DNA from: Rhizobium metallidurans
GTDB taxonomy: Bacteria; Pseudomonadota; Alphaproteobacteria; Rhizobiales; Rhizobiaceae
Length of the DNA: 64,000 bases
Direction of reading: 5' to 3'
Assembly: GCF_014196505.1 (NCBI RefSeq)
Contig: NZ_JACIDW010000001.1
Span: 434,001-498,000, forward strand
The number at the start of each line of letters is the position of its first letter. Positions within the stretch are counted from its first letter, which is position 1. The notes below the pieces were generated by a model, which saw only the letters and a list, made by a program, of their open reading frames with translations, was not told the DNA's origin and did not search any database. Of the stretch, positions 1 to 8,773 are shown piece by piece. Position numbers and translations under genes: made by a program.

Positions 1-19
1 ACTCCGACGGTACTCGTCT

Positions 20-1216
20 TCATTGCGGGCGCGAGCGATCGGTCCTGACCCATTCGTGGCGGCTGGATGAAAGCAGCATCCTGGGATATTTGTATAGTTT
101 CGCGATGGCATAGGCAGGGAGCCTGACGAGCTGCCTCGGCGGCAGAAGCTCGGTCGCGAATGCCGCCCAGCTGAGGCCGATCGCCAGCAGAAATAGCAAA
201 ACGGCCGCCACCGCGATTGCCAGCGGCAGCAGGCCGACGCCCAGGAGTGCCGCACATGCCGCGATCAATGTCATGACGGCAACGGCGGCGGCAAGCAGCG
301 TCAGCGGCGGTACGAGCACGTCGAGAAGGAGGGCGCAATAGGCCGCGCTGCGCCATGCGCTCGGACGGGAAAGCGCGCCGACTGCGAAGCGCATCATTGC
401 CAGATGCCCTCCCTCCCAGCGCCGCCGCTGCGTTTCCACGGCTTCCGCAGACGTTGGGAAAAGGCTTGTCACCAGGGCCTGCTCGCAGAAACGCGGTGGC
501 GCGCCGTTCTGCGCCAACTCGAGCGCGAACTTCATGTCTTCCACGAGGTGCCCGGTCGCAAGGTTCGCCTGTTCCACGAGATTCCATGGCAGCGCCATGC
601 CGGTCCCCGTCATCAGGCATGGCATGCCGAGCCTGCTCATTCCCAATGGCCGGACATGGTTCTTGATACGGAAGGCGAATTCGCCGATCGCCAGACCTAT
701 GCTCGCGCCCGTCGGCGCCAGCTGCAGGTTCCGCGCTTGCACGGGGCGGTTGAATGCCATGACGTCGGCGACCAGCGCATCCAGCGTACCGCTTGCAATC
801 TGGCAGTCCGCGTCGATGAAGACGACGATTGCCGGCGGCGACTGCCGCAAATGCGCGACGCCCGCAGCCAGCGCGTGACCCTTGCCGCGGTTGACGGAAT
901 CGCGCCGCTCTATCACCTCCGCTCCGAAAATGCGCGCGATCGCCGCCGTCTCGTCATCGCAATTGTCGGCCACAACGACGATCCGGTCGCCGCCGCGGAT
1001 CTGATCGCCGATGCTCCTCAGCGTCGCGGCAATCCCAAGCGCTTCGTTGTGGGCCGGTATCAGAACGGCGATTGCGGGCCGATTGGAAAACGATCGTTCG
1101 GCGCGCCGGCCCGAAGGCCAGGCGCCGGCGATGCATTCGATCGCGAAGATGGCCACAAGCGCGAAACAGGCAATGCCGGCCACCGTGAGTGACAGAAGCG
1201 CCATCATGTATAGCAA
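20..1216 (-). CDS. Membrane glycosyltransferase family 2
   Basis: This 398-residue protein looks like an inner-membrane transferase that adds or polymerises sugars of a surface polysaccharide. A hydrophobic segment lies at residues 5-30. A GT-A domain follows with the nucleotide-binding stretch VLIPAHNE (51-58), a metal-binding DAD at 135-137, an ED pair at 225-226 and the QRRRW motif at 262-266, the pattern of processive GT2 enzymes. Two or more hydrophobic segments follow at about 289-370. A TTG start at 1216 has a GAGG ribosome site 7 bases upstream; ATG codons at 1207 and 1204 are alternatives. It is divergent from the WecG-like gene and probably belongs to the same polysaccharide locus. 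The acceptor and sugar cannot be read from sequence. Confidence 0.85.
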   Translation of the reverse strand: MLYMMALLSLTVAGIACFALVAIFAIECIAGAWPSGRRAERSFSNRPAIAVLIPAHNEALGIAATLRSIGDQIRGGDRIVVVADNCDDETAAIARIFGAEVIERRDSVNRGKGHALAAGVAHLRQSPPAIVVFIDADCQIASGTLDALVADVMAFNRPVQARNLQLAPTGASIGLAIGEFAFRIKNHVRPLGMSRLGMPCLMTGTGMALPWNLVEQANLATGHLVEDMKFALELAQNGAPPRFCEQALVTSLFPTSAEAVETQRRRWEGGHLAMMRFAVGALSRPSAWRSAAYCALLLDVLVPPLTLLAAAVAVMTLIAACAALLGVGLLPLAIAVAAVLLFLLAIGLSWAAFATELLPPRQLVRLPAYAIAKLYKYPRMLLSSSRHEWVRTDRSRPQ

Positions 1217-1338
1217 AGTATAGCCTCTCAGTTTTTGCGTATCTTAAAATGAATATCACAGCCATGGACGGTTATCCCATCGCTCTTCGATAGTCCCTTA
1301 TGATGAAGCGGATTAGATCGCGCGGAAATAAATACATC

Positions 1339-1364
1339 CAATTGCTGAACTTCGGTCAATTGCT
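1339..1364. promoter_or_regulatory. Direct repeat CAATTGCT in divergent promoter region
   Basis: The octamer CAATTGCT occurs at 1339-1346 and again at 1357-1364, each followed by a short GAA-containing stretch. The 18-bp spacing would put both copies on nearly the same helix face. The pair lies in the 244-bp region between the divergent GT2 gene and the wecG-like gene, so it could be a binding site for a regulator of either. This is inference; no regulator is identified. Confidence 0.25.
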
Positions 1365-1460
1365 TGAATTCACCGATAAATTATCTTTGAAACGAAAGAA
1401 AACAGACGTTTTTCTGCGTCGCACTGCGCCGACGCGTGCCCGCGCGCAAGGGAGAGACAG

Positions 1461-2255
1461 ATGCCGCCACTGGACGTTCAATCTCCGCGGGCTGCTCCGC
1501 CGACAAGCCGGACACGCCATTATTTTCTCGGCGCACCTTTCGATACGATCGCGCAGGATGCGGCTGTCGATCTCGTGAGGAACAGTGAATCTCTGGATCG
1601 CTTCCGCTATATCGTGACGCCGAATGTCGATCATGTCGTCCGCCTGAACGGCGATCGGTTGCTTGCGCCCTACTATGACGATGCCTGGATGTCGCTTTGC
1701 GACAGCAAGCCGATCTCGACGCTGTCGCACGCCGTGGCGCTCGACCTGCCGCTCGTTACGGGATCGGACCTGACGGCGCGTATCTTCAAGACGGTAATCC
1801 GGCCGGGCGACCGCATTACCCTGATCGCGGCCAATTCAATGGTCGCGGAACAGATGGCAACAGTGTTTCCCGGCGTCCGTTTCCGAAGCTTCGTTCCTCC
1901 TCCAAATGTCCTGAAAAACCCTGCCGGCCTGCAGGCCTGCGTGGATTTCGTGGCCGCGGAGCCCGCACGCTTTGTTTTCATCGCAATCGGATCGCCGCAG
2001 TCCGAGAAGATTGCCTATGCGCTTGCCCAGCGGCCGGAGGCATGCGGCGTGGGTCTGTGCATCGGCGCATCGCTGGAGTTTCTTCTCGGGGAAAAGAAGC
2101 GGGCGCCCGTATGGATGCGCCAGTTGGGGTTGGAGTGGGCGCACCGGCTTGCATCGGATCCAAGACGGCTGTGGCGGCGATATGTTTTCGCCGTTGGTCC
2201 GCTGCTGCAATTGTTCGCCAAGGAACTCGTCACCCGTCGTCATCAACGCCAGTAG
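1461..2255 (+). CDS. WecG/TagA/CpsF family glycosyltransferase
   Basis: A 264-residue transferase of the GT26 family, which adds N-acetylmannosaminuronic acid, N-acetylmannosamine or related sugars to a lipid-linked intermediate at the cytoplasmic membrane face. Family hallmarks visible are TPNVDH near residue 53, a GSPQSEK motif in the second half, and a basic C-terminal block with KKRAPVWMRQLGLEW followed by RL and RRY, the membrane-associating tail of this family. The length is normal. The ATG at 1461 follows a GGAGAG ribosome site. It stands alone on the plus strand, convergent with the exported hydrolase gene and separated from it by a minus-strand terminator. Its role in the neighbouring polysaccharide pathway is inferred from position. 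Confidence 0.85.
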   Translation: MPPLDVQSPRAAPPTSRTRHYFLGAPFDTIAQDAAVDLVRNSESLDRFRYIVTPNVDHVVRLNGDRLLAPYYDDAWMSLCDSKPISTLSHAVALDLPLVTGSDLTARIFKTVIRPGDRITLIAANSMVAEQMATVFPGVRFRSFVPPPNVLKNPAGLQACVDFVAAEPARFVFIAIGSPQSEKIAYALAQRPEACGVGLCIGASLEFLLGEKKRAPVWMRQLGLEWAHRLASDPRRLWRRYVFAVGPLLQLFAKELVTRRHQRQ

Positions 2256-2277
2256 ACGGCTCGCTAGGCGACAGCAG

Positions 2278-2307
2278 AAAAACCGGCGGCGCCTCGCCGC
2301 CCCGGTT
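2278..2307 (-). terminator. Intrinsic terminator of the 2510-6233 transcript
   Basis: Read on the minus strand, the arms AACCGG..CGGCG and CGCCGCCGGTT form an 11-bp stem with a two-base bulge and a three-base loop, followed by TTTTT. It lies about 200 bases past the stop of the exported hydrolase gene, so it should end transcripts from that operon. On the plus strand the hairpin has no T-run. Confidence 0.65.
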
Positions 2308-2509
2308 CATATGCGCTTGGTTTAAGATTTTGAAACGGGCGCTGTCGTCGATAAACGACTTGGTTGGTGCAGGCTCGTCAACGGCGGCCACAGCGCCGAC
2401 ATGACGATCCAACACCTCGGCGCGCCGACGCCATCCGGACCAGGACCACCGACCGCGCGCCTCCTCCGGCAGGCAACCGGAGACCAGCAAGATCATTCTG
2501 AAAAGCAAG

Positions 2510-3703
2510 TCAGCTCTTGGTGAGATCCGTTACCGTAAAGCCTCGTTTGCATTCGTATGGCTGGAACTTGACCTTGTCCAACCCCCACGCTTCGTAAGTG
2601 AGCTCGGCCGGCTTCGGCGACAGGTTCTGGATAATCTTGTATTCACCAGAGCTGGTCGGTATCGCCGATGCTTCAAATGGGAAGGGCAAGGTTCCGTCCA
2701 GCTGTTTTTCCGTCGTCCGGACGGACTTGAGCAGCTTGGAGGGCCGCCTGCCACCCTTCACCTTGTCGACGAGAATGTCTTCGATATCATCGATTTCCAG
2801 GTGAAACGCCAGCAGTTCCTTCTGCAGGTCTTCCGGCGTCGCATCGTATGAGAATTCCGGGGAGAACATGAACGGAAAATAGATGATACCGACGGCGCCG
2901 TGAATAATGGAGGACCACGCCTGCACTCGGAATTCGGCCGGCGTTGTCTGCCTTCCCGGCGATGACGCATCGTATTTTGTCAATGCGATGAACGAAAACT
3001 GCGGACGGCCACCGCTCCACCGCGAGAGCCGGTCGATAGCATGGCCCTGTTGGGTCGATGCATAGTCGTCGATGTCTATGACAAGATCGCTTCCGGTAGC
3101 GATCGGATAGGAGTCGTGTCCCAGCCAGTCGATGTATGGACTGTCCGCGTAGTCGGACATGATCTTTTCGACATAGATGTTATTGACGTGGTTTCCGACA
3201 TGATTCAGCCACAAGGGTTTCCCGCCACGGAACAAGACCCGCGCGACGGTATCGATTTGAGCGGGCGTAACCCCGACATCCTCATAGGTGATCCCTTTGC
3301 CGCCCTCTTTTAAATTGGAAGGCTCATCGATCATGGCAATCGCCAGAAAATAGGGGCTGGAAATGTCCTTTTTGAATGCCGCGGGGTCTGTGAGAACGTA
3401 ATCGTCGTCGACGCCTGCGGGCTCTCGGACCATGTATAGTCCGTACTTTTCCGCCTCTTTCGTCCATTCCGCACGGTCGGCGCCTCGATTCATCGTGAAG
3501 ATGGTGTTGACGCCGAGAGCCTTCCAGTGCGCCATCTTTTCAACCGGCTGCTGGTAAGCTCCGCGCACAAAGAAGCTCGGCCCGGGAAGCAGTGAGCGCT
3601 CTGCTGCCTGGACGGCGTTCATGCCGCCCAACCACAAGCCGAGGTTTGCCAACGGCAGCGAAGCCATTACCTTTAGAACGTCACGTCGCCATGTCTCATT
3701 CAT
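2510..3703 (-). CDS. Tat-exported TIM-barrel glycosidase-like protein
   Basis: A 397-residue protein of unknown exact function. The N-terminus carries a twin-arginine motif (RRDVLK at residues 6-11), a hydrophobic stretch and an AVQA-type signal-peptidase site near residue 34, so it should be exported folded. The mature part resembles TIM-barrel glycoside hydrolases: it has an acidic MIDEPS strand end, a conserved WLGHDSYP stretch and an aromatic IIYFPF strand near the barrel end. The family was not identified. The ATG at 3703 has GAGG 8 bases upstream; a longer frame to 3871 would overlap the BY-kinase gene and is rejected. It sits just downstream of the co-polymerase genes, so a role in trimming the exported polysaccharide is plausible but unproven. 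Confidence 0.7.
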   Translation of the reverse strand: MNETWRRDVLKVMASLPLANLGLWLGGMNAVQAAERSLLPGPSFFVRGAYQQPVEKMAHWKALGVNTIFTMNRGADRAEWTKEAEKYGLYMVREPAGVDDDYVLTDPAAFKKDISSPYFLAIAMIDEPSNLKEGGKGITYEDVGVTPAQIDTVARVLFRGGKPLWLNHVGNHVNNIYVEKIMSDYADSPYIDWLGHDSYPIATGSDLVIDIDDYASTQQGHAIDRLSRWSGGRPQFSFIALTKYDASSPGRQTTPAEFRVQAWSSIIHGAVGIIYFPFMFSPEFSYDATPEDLQKELLAFHLEIDDIEDILVDKVKGGRRPSKLLKSVRTTEKQLDGTLPFPFEASAIPTSSGEYKIIQNLSPKPAELTYEAWGLDKVKFQPYECKRGFTVTDLTKS

Positions 3704-3848
3704 CGGGTGCCTCATTTTCTCTTGGTTAGCGCGGGCGAGATCGCAAGTCGCCCCGGTCGCGGAAAGTGTATCGGACGCACTGTATGTCGGACCAGAGCAG
3801 CGGAACGCAGGCCTAATGGTCCGCCGATCGGAAACGACGCGCCGTGTA

Positions 3849-4691
3849 TCAGTAGCCATATCGCTCGGCACTGAATTGACACTTGTTCAGCACGACCCCC
3901 AACACGTTGGTCTTTTCGGCGAGCGTCTGCTCGCAGATGTCGATTTCGTTTAGCGTGCTTTGTTCCGCTGCGGCGATGAGAACGACACAATCGACGTTCG
4001 GCAGGAATGCCAGTGTGTCATCGGTCGATAGCATGGGCGGAAGATCATAAAGGACGATATCCGGATTTACGCGTCTGTTCAGATTGGCCAGCACATCCGC
4101 CGTCGTTGAACTCTGCAAGAGTTCGGCGGAATAATGGGCGGGGCTGCTGTTCGCCGCAATTGCCAGGTTGTCTCCGTGGCGCAGAAAAATGTCGTCGATC
4201 TCGATTTCGCCGCGCAGAAAGCTCTCCATTGACGCCGCGTTGCGGACACCCAAGGACTTGCCGACCTGCGGTCGCCTGAGGTCGAGATCCAGCAGCAGCG
4301 TTCGGCAATCCTGTTGATTTCCAAAGCTGAAGGCAAGATTCAACGCCGTAAAGGTCTTACCGCACGCCGGCGTCGGCGAGGTTATCGCGACCGATTTCCA
4401 GTTGTTCTGTCTCATCGCCTGCAAAAGCTTCGTGCGCATCATGTCAAAAGCGACATGCGAAGCGTCCGAGCGATTTGCCGTCACTATGCGGTTTCGTGTT
4501 ATCGCGTCGGGATCGAGTTTCAGAGGAGACAGTTCGCTCCAAGCCAACAGCCCATGAAAACGCGATGTGAGCATGCGGTCCTTGTCCTTTAGTGCGTCCG
4601 GGCTCAAGGTAGATACATTCTCGCGTTCCATGACTTGGACCCCAACGGTTACTTCGAAAGATTCTGAGCATGCTTCGATTTTGGAACTCAC
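3849..4691 (-). CDS. BY-kinase/CpsD-like ATPase of polysaccharide export
   Basis: A 280-residue ParA/MinD-fold ATPase, the cytoplasmic partner of the adjacent Wzz-like protein. A Walker A-like TPACGKT is present (A-C replaces the usual G-E/Q before GKT), followed by the BY-kinase Walker A' LLLDLDLRRP and a Walker B-type VLYDLPP. The family's C-terminal tyrosine cluster is essentially absent: the protein ends ERYGY, with only two tyrosines. It may therefore be weakly or not autophosphorylated. The start is a GTG three bases after the stop of the co-polymerase gene, so the two are translationally linked. In many rhizobia the two halves are fused (ExoP type); here they are separate. Confidence 0.82.
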   Translation of the reverse strand: MSSKIEACSESFEVTVGVQVMERENVSTLSPDALKDKDRMLTSRFHGLLAWSELSPLKLDPDAITRNRIVTANRSDASHVAFDMMRTKLLQAMRQNNWKSVAITSPTPACGKTFTALNLAFSFGNQQDCRTLLLDLDLRRPQVGKSLGVRNAASMESFLRGEIEIDDIFLRHGDNLAIAANSSPAHYSAELLQSSTTADVLANLNRRVNPDIVLYDLPPMLSTDDTLAFLPNVDCVVLIAAAEQSTLNEIDICEQTLAEKTNVLGVVLNKCQFSAERYGY

Positions 4692-4694
4692 CGC

Positions 4695-6233
4695 TCACCC
4701 GCTCTTAAAGCTGGACAGCAGCTTCTGGAACGCTGCTCCCAAGGGCATGTAGAAGTAGTGAACGACAAGCAGAGATGCGGGAACAGCGCCTGCCGTCAAA
4801 GCTGTCGCCAGCTGACGCGTTGCATAGGGCGAGCGTATTTCCGAGGGCGCCGGAATATACGGAATGACCGCCAGAGGTTGACGCTGCAGCAACTGGGCGA
4901 GCTCGGAGGGTCTGCGGATCGTTCTGTTCGATATTTCGAGGAGAACGATGTATGCCAGCGCCAATCCGATGCCGGCCGCAAACCCCATCGCAACGACCAG
5001 GCGGCGACGTGATCGCAACGGATTTTCAGGTGCGGTGGCGGGTTCGAGCAGAGAAAAGCGGCCGCCATCCGAGCGCGCTTCGATCTGGTTGCCCATCGAG
5101 GCCTCCGCGCGTCGCGCGATAGCGGTGTTGTACTGGGTCTGAACGTTTGCCACCGTCCTCTCCAGCGCGTTCAGCTGGGTTTCCGTTGACGGTGTCGCGC
5201 CGACCGAGCGCGTCAGCTCCATGATGCTAAGGTTCAGGGCCGCCTTTTCCCGACCGATCGCCTGCAGGCGATCGGTAATGTCCGACACTTGCAACTCAAA
5301 TCCGGTCGACGCCGAACCACCCGCGGACCGTTCATCCTTGGACATGCTTTTGGCACGCAGCGCTGCTATCCGGCCGCGGAGCGCGACAATGGTGGGGCTC
5401 GTCTCGGAAAAGATTGTCAGCTGATCCGCCAGTGCCTTATTCAAATCCTGCAGCATCTGCTGCTCGGGACTGATGGGGCCGTTGGCGTATTGCCCGGTCG
5501 CGCGGAAACTCTCGACCAGCATGCTGCGTCTTGTGCGCAGATCCGCTTCCTCGCGCTCCAGCGAAACCAGGCGCTCCTGCTGGTTGCTCTGCTGTTGACG
5601 GCGAAAATTAAGGCTCTCCGGAAGAGTGTCCTTGTTCTCGGTCTTGAATTTCAACAATTCCGCTTCGTTGCGAGCGAGCTCATCATCCAGCCGCTTCACT
5701 TCATCGTTGAAGAATTGCAGCGTATCGCCCGCACGGTCGGTTCGCTGGCGCTGGTTGCTCGTCAATATAAGCGATGCGACCTCATTGGCGCCTTTGGCCG
5801 CCAGGGCAGGCGTCTCCGCATCGAAGGAAACGCTGAGAAGCGTCGCGCCGCCCATGCCGTCACTGCTGAGCGGCAACTCCAGGAAGGTAATGCGAGACTG
5901 CATGTCCCGGACGAGTTTGTCTCCGGCCAGCTTTGCCCGCTCGCCGCCATAGATATCAAGCTTGTCGGCCAGCTCGACCAGGTTGTCGCGGGTGGTTATC
6001 TGCTGCTGGATAATCTGCATCTGCTGCAGCGCGCTCGTCGGCACCGTGGACCTGACCAACTCCGACGGGATCTGGGGCGCTTCAACGAGAATCTTTGCCG
6101 TCGACTGATATTGGCGCGGCATCAGCAGCGCGATGACGATCGACGTGGCCGCGCACAGGCCGATGATGGTGAGTACATGCGGCCATCTCCGAATAACAAG
6201 TGACAGATAAAACTTCAGATCGATGGCGTTCAT
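4695..6233 (-). CDS. Wzz/GumC-like polysaccharide co-polymerase
   Basis: A 512-residue inner-membrane protein that sets polysaccharide chain length and links polymerisation with export. A Wzz domain begins with a membrane segment at about residues 19-40. A long periplasmic region of heptad-like coiled coil follows (rich in L, E, R and Q, residues about 150-370), then a second membrane segment after RSRRRLVVAMG and a third hydrophobic stretch near the C-terminus. The cytoplasmic kinase domain is encoded separately by the next gene. The ATG at 6233 has GGTGA about 8 bases upstream; a TTG at 6248 is in frame but less likely. It heads the operon that continues into the BY-kinase-like and exported hydrolase genes. 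Confidence 0.85.
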   Translation of the reverse strand: MNAIDLKFYLSLVIRRWPHVLTIIGLCAATSIVIALLMPRQYQSTAKILVEAPQIPSELVRSTVPTSALQQMQIIQQQITTRDNLVELADKLDIYGGERAKLAGDKLVRDMQSRITFLELPLSSDGMGGATLLSVSFDAETPALAAKGANEVASLILTSNQRQRTDRAGDTLQFFNDEVKRLDDELARNEAELLKFKTENKDTLPESLNFRRQQQSNQQERLVSLEREEADLRTRRSMLVESFRATGQYANGPISPEQQMLQDLNKALADQLTIFSETSPTIVALRGRIAALRAKSMSKDERSAGGSASTGFELQVSDITDRLQAIGREKAALNLSIMELTRSVGATPSTETQLNALERTVANVQTQYNTAIARRAEASMGNQIEARSDGGRFSLLEPATAPENPLRSRRRLVVAMGFAAGIGLALAYIVLLEISNRTIRRPSELAQLLQRQPLAVIPYIPAPSEIRSPYATRQLATALTAGAVPASLLVVHYFYMPLGAAFQKLLSSFKSG

Positions 6234-6617
6234 TACGAGATCACCCAAACTTTATAAACCGATGAGGTGCCTATGCACTTTTATCTTATTCGCTTCCCAA
6301 GCAATCGGTAGTTCCTCGATAGGTTATGTGCGCGCAACCGATCTAGTACATTCGGATAGTCGGGTTTTATGGTACGAATTTTTACTTCAGATATGCTCAT
6401 GCGCTTGGCGGGATACTTGCCGCCCTGCGAGTGCGAACAGTTGAATGGTGCTTGGCGGCAGGGCGGAAAGCGCTGGCAAGATGACGTCTGCGGGCCGGAT
6501 GTACTCAAATGGCGGTTTGCACGTCACTGACGCCTTTGCCGGTCACACGATCTGTCCGATGCGCGAAAGTAACCGCGAGCCACCACCTCTGAAATCCGTC
6601 CCGTGTGGAGCGCCACA
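6234..6617. other. Non-coding gap upstream of the co-polymerase gene
   Basis: These 384 bases contain no convincing gene. They separate the end of the amino-sugar operon from the start of the co-polymerase operon on the same strand, so they should hold the promoter of the latter. A 9-bp perfect inverted repeat (CCGCCCTGC at 6420-6428, GCAGGGCGG at 6458-6466) has a 29-base loop and no T-run. No clear terminator for the upstream operon was found. Confidence 0.5.
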
Positions 6618-7799
6618 TCAGCCGGCCTTGGCGATGGCCCGTGTCGAAAGCGCAATGCTGTCCCTGATGGCCGCCGTGACCTCGAGCAACTCGCGGTCGC
6701 TCATCTGTACGAACAGTGGCAGAACCACCGAACCGTTTTGCGCATCGACGCTATTTTTCACGCTTCCGGCCACTCGATGGGTTTCCGCGCCGTGGTAGGC
6801 GGGCTCGAGATGGCTATTCATGATCCCGCGCCGTGTCGACACACCACGGTCCAGCAGCAGCTGCATGAATTCCTGCTGGTCGCAGTGATCCGGAATGCCT
6901 ACGCAAAAACTCTGCCAGTTGCTGCGCGCCCAATGCGGCTCGACAGGCAGACTGATGCCGACGGCATCACCGAGCTCCGTCGCGTAGTGCGCGGCAAGTT
7001 CGCGTCGGCGCGCGATGATTTCCGGCAGGCGCTTCAGCTGCTCGCGCCCTACCGCCGCCTGCATGTCGGTCATTCGGTAGTTGAAACCGACCTCGGGGTA
7101 GCTCTCGTAGATAACCTGCTTGGAGCCATGACGCACGGTGTCGTTGACGCTCATGCTGTGCTGGCGCCAGAGCCTGAACTTGCGATCGTAATCCGGATTG
7201 GAGGTTGTCAGCATGCCGCCGTCGCCAGTTGTTACCACCTTTCGCGGGTGGAAGGAGAAGCAGGCGATGTCGCCATGCGGTTTGCCGATCTTCTCCCACC
7301 GGCCTTTCCAAAGGATCTCGCTGCCGGTGGCACAGGCCGCGTCCTCGATAACAGGTATGCCACGGCGGTCCGCGATCTCGACGATGCGGCTCATATCGCA
7401 CGGCATGCCGACCTGGTGCACGCAGATGATGGCTTTCGTACGCGGTGTTATCGCCGCCTCGATCAGATCCGGATCGATGTTGAAGCCATGCTCTTCGATA
7501 TCGACGAAAACCGGCGTCGCATTGCAGTAGCGGATGGCATTTGCCGTTGCGATAAAGGAGTGGCTGACGGTGATGACCTCGTCGCCGGCCGTGACTCCCA
7601 CGGCAAGCAGGGCAAGATGAAGCGCCGTCGTGCAGTTGGAGACGGCGCAGGCGTGTGCGGCGCCAACGAAATCGGCGAACTCCCGTTCGAAAGCCGCGAC
7701 CTCCGGACCCTGAGTGACCCATCCCGAGAGGATGACGCGCCGAACGGCCTCGACTTCCCGTTCGTCGAGAACGGGCTTGGCAACGGGTATCTGGCTCAT
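6618..7799 (-). CDS. DegT/DnrJ/EryC1 family sugar aminotransferase
   Basis: A 393-residue PLP enzyme expected to transfer an amino group to a keto-sugar nucleotide. Family features visible are the VIEDAA stretch with Asp153 for the PLP ring nitrogen, FSFHPRK with Lys187 as the Schiff-base lysine, and the following GDGG. The ATG at 7799 overlaps the epimerase stop (ATGA) and has GGAG upstream; a much longer open frame to 8513 is out of context and rejected. It is the last gene of the six-gene operon, directly after the epimerase. That pairing fits formation of a 4-amino sugar or another amino-deoxy sugar for the polysaccharide. The exact substrate is unknown. Confidence 0.85.
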   Translation of the reverse strand: MSQIPVAKPVLDEREVEAVRRVILSGWVTQGPEVAAFEREFADFVGAAHACAVSNCTTALHLALLAVGVTAGDEVITVSHSFIATANAIRYCNATPVFVDIEEHGFNIDPDLIEAAITPRTKAIICVHQVGMPCDMSRIVEIADRRGIPVIEDAACATGSEILWKGRWEKIGKPHGDIACFSFHPRKVVTTGDGGMLTTSNPDYDRKFRLWRQHSMSVNDTVRHGSKQVIYESYPEVGFNYRMTDMQAAVGREQLKRLPEIIARRRELAAHYATELGDAVGISLPVEPHWARSNWQSFCVGIPDHCDQQEFMQLLLDRGVSTRRGIMNSHLEPAYHGAETHRVAGSVKNSVDAQNGSVVLPLFVQMSDRELLEVTAAIRDSIALSTRAIAKAG

Positions 7800-8773
7800 G
7801 CCGCTTCTCCGGCGCTCACGATCTTCTTTTCCTGCTGCCACCATTCGACGAGGTCGCGAAGACCTTCTTCCATCGTGATTTCGGACTTGAAGCCAAGCAT
7901 GCTTTCCGCCTTGACCGTTGATGCGAGACGCCGCGGAACGGCGTTGACCTTGCGGGCCGGGCCGAACTGCGGCTCCATCGAGGCCCCCATGACGTGGGTC
8001 AGCAGTGCAGCCAGTTCGCGCAGGCTGGTTTCCTCGCCACTCGCAACGTTGAACACTTCGTCCGTCACGTCTGCCTTCGCAGCCAGGAGGTTTGCGCGGG
8101 CGATGTCGCGAACATGGACGAAATCCATCGTCGCAGTGCCGTCGCCGAGGATGATCGGCGGCAATCCGCCGGCGATCCGTTCCATCCAGCGGATGAGAAC
8201 TTCGGTATAGGCGCCATGGACATCCATGCGCGGCCCGTAAACGTTGAAATAGCGCAGCGCCACGTAGCGCAAGCCGTACATTTCGGCGAAGCTGCGAAGC
8301 AGCCCCTCGTTGAAGGCCTTGGCGGCCCCATAGATTGTGCGATTGTTGTAGGGGTGATGGTCTTCCGTCGTCGGAAAGGTCTCGGCAAGACCGAGCACGG
8401 ATGCCGAAGAGGCGGCGACCACTTTTGACACACCCGCTTCCACGGCTGCTTCGAGGACATCGAAGGTACCGCCAGCCAGAACGTCGAAGGCAAGGCGCGG
8501 TTCTTCGGCGCATTGCGTGATGCGTATGGCTGCCTGGTGAAAGACGGTGTCGATACCTGCGAAGGTCTCCTTCAGGAGCTTGCGGTCCCGAATATCCCCC
8601 TCGATGATCGTCACTGGTGCCGTCGCGATCGCATCCGCCAGATTTTCCCGCCTGCCACGCACGAAATTGTCGATGATGACGATCTCGTGCGGGCTTTCCT
8701 TTGCCACGAGGTCAGCGATGTGTGAACCGATCAGGCCAGCACCGCCGGTGATGAGAATTCGCTTGTCTTTCAT
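7796..8773 (-). CDS. NAD-dependent nucleotide-sugar epimerase/dehydratase
   Basis: A 325-residue extended short-chain dehydrogenase. The Rossmann glycine motif TGGAGLIGS is near the N-terminus. The DNFVRGRREN stretch, the YGAAK catalytic Tyr-x-x-x-Lys, and RYFNVYGPR (the substrate-binding signature of UDP-glucose or UDP-GlcNAc 4-epimerases) follow in order. The length is typical. The ATG at 8773 overlaps the upstream acyltransferase stop (ATGA) and has GGA 7 bases before it. Gene order suggests that it modifies the sugar made by the upstream enzymes before the last aminotransferase acts. Whether it epimerises, dehydrates or decarboxylates cannot be told; the motifs fit a 4-epimerase best. Confidence 0.85.
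   Translation of the reverse strand: MKDKRILITGGAGLIGSHIADLVAKESPHEIVIIDNFVRGRRENLADAIATAPVTIIEGDIRDRKLLKETFAGIDTVFHQAAIRITQCAEEPRLAFDVLAGGTFDVLEAAVEAGVSKVVAASSASVLGLAETFPTTEDHHPYNNRTIYGAAKAFNEGLLRSFAEMYGLRYVALRYFNVYGPRMDVHGAYTEVLIRWMERIAGGLPPIILGDGTATMDFVHVRDIARANLLAAKADVTDEVFNVASGEETSLRELAALLTHVMGASMEPQFGPARKVNAVPRRLASTVKAESMLGFKSEITMEEGLRDLVEWWQQEKKIVSAGEAA

Noticed and set aside
2230..2508. 92-codon minus-strand open frame after the exported hydrolase
   Set aside because: It spans an intrinsic terminator and overlaps the end of the WecG-like gene; no family similarity.
6603..8210. 535-codon open frame on the plus strand
   Set aside because: It lies opposite the DegT aminotransferase and epimerase, both with intact motifs and coupled starts. 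Its own translation resembles no family.
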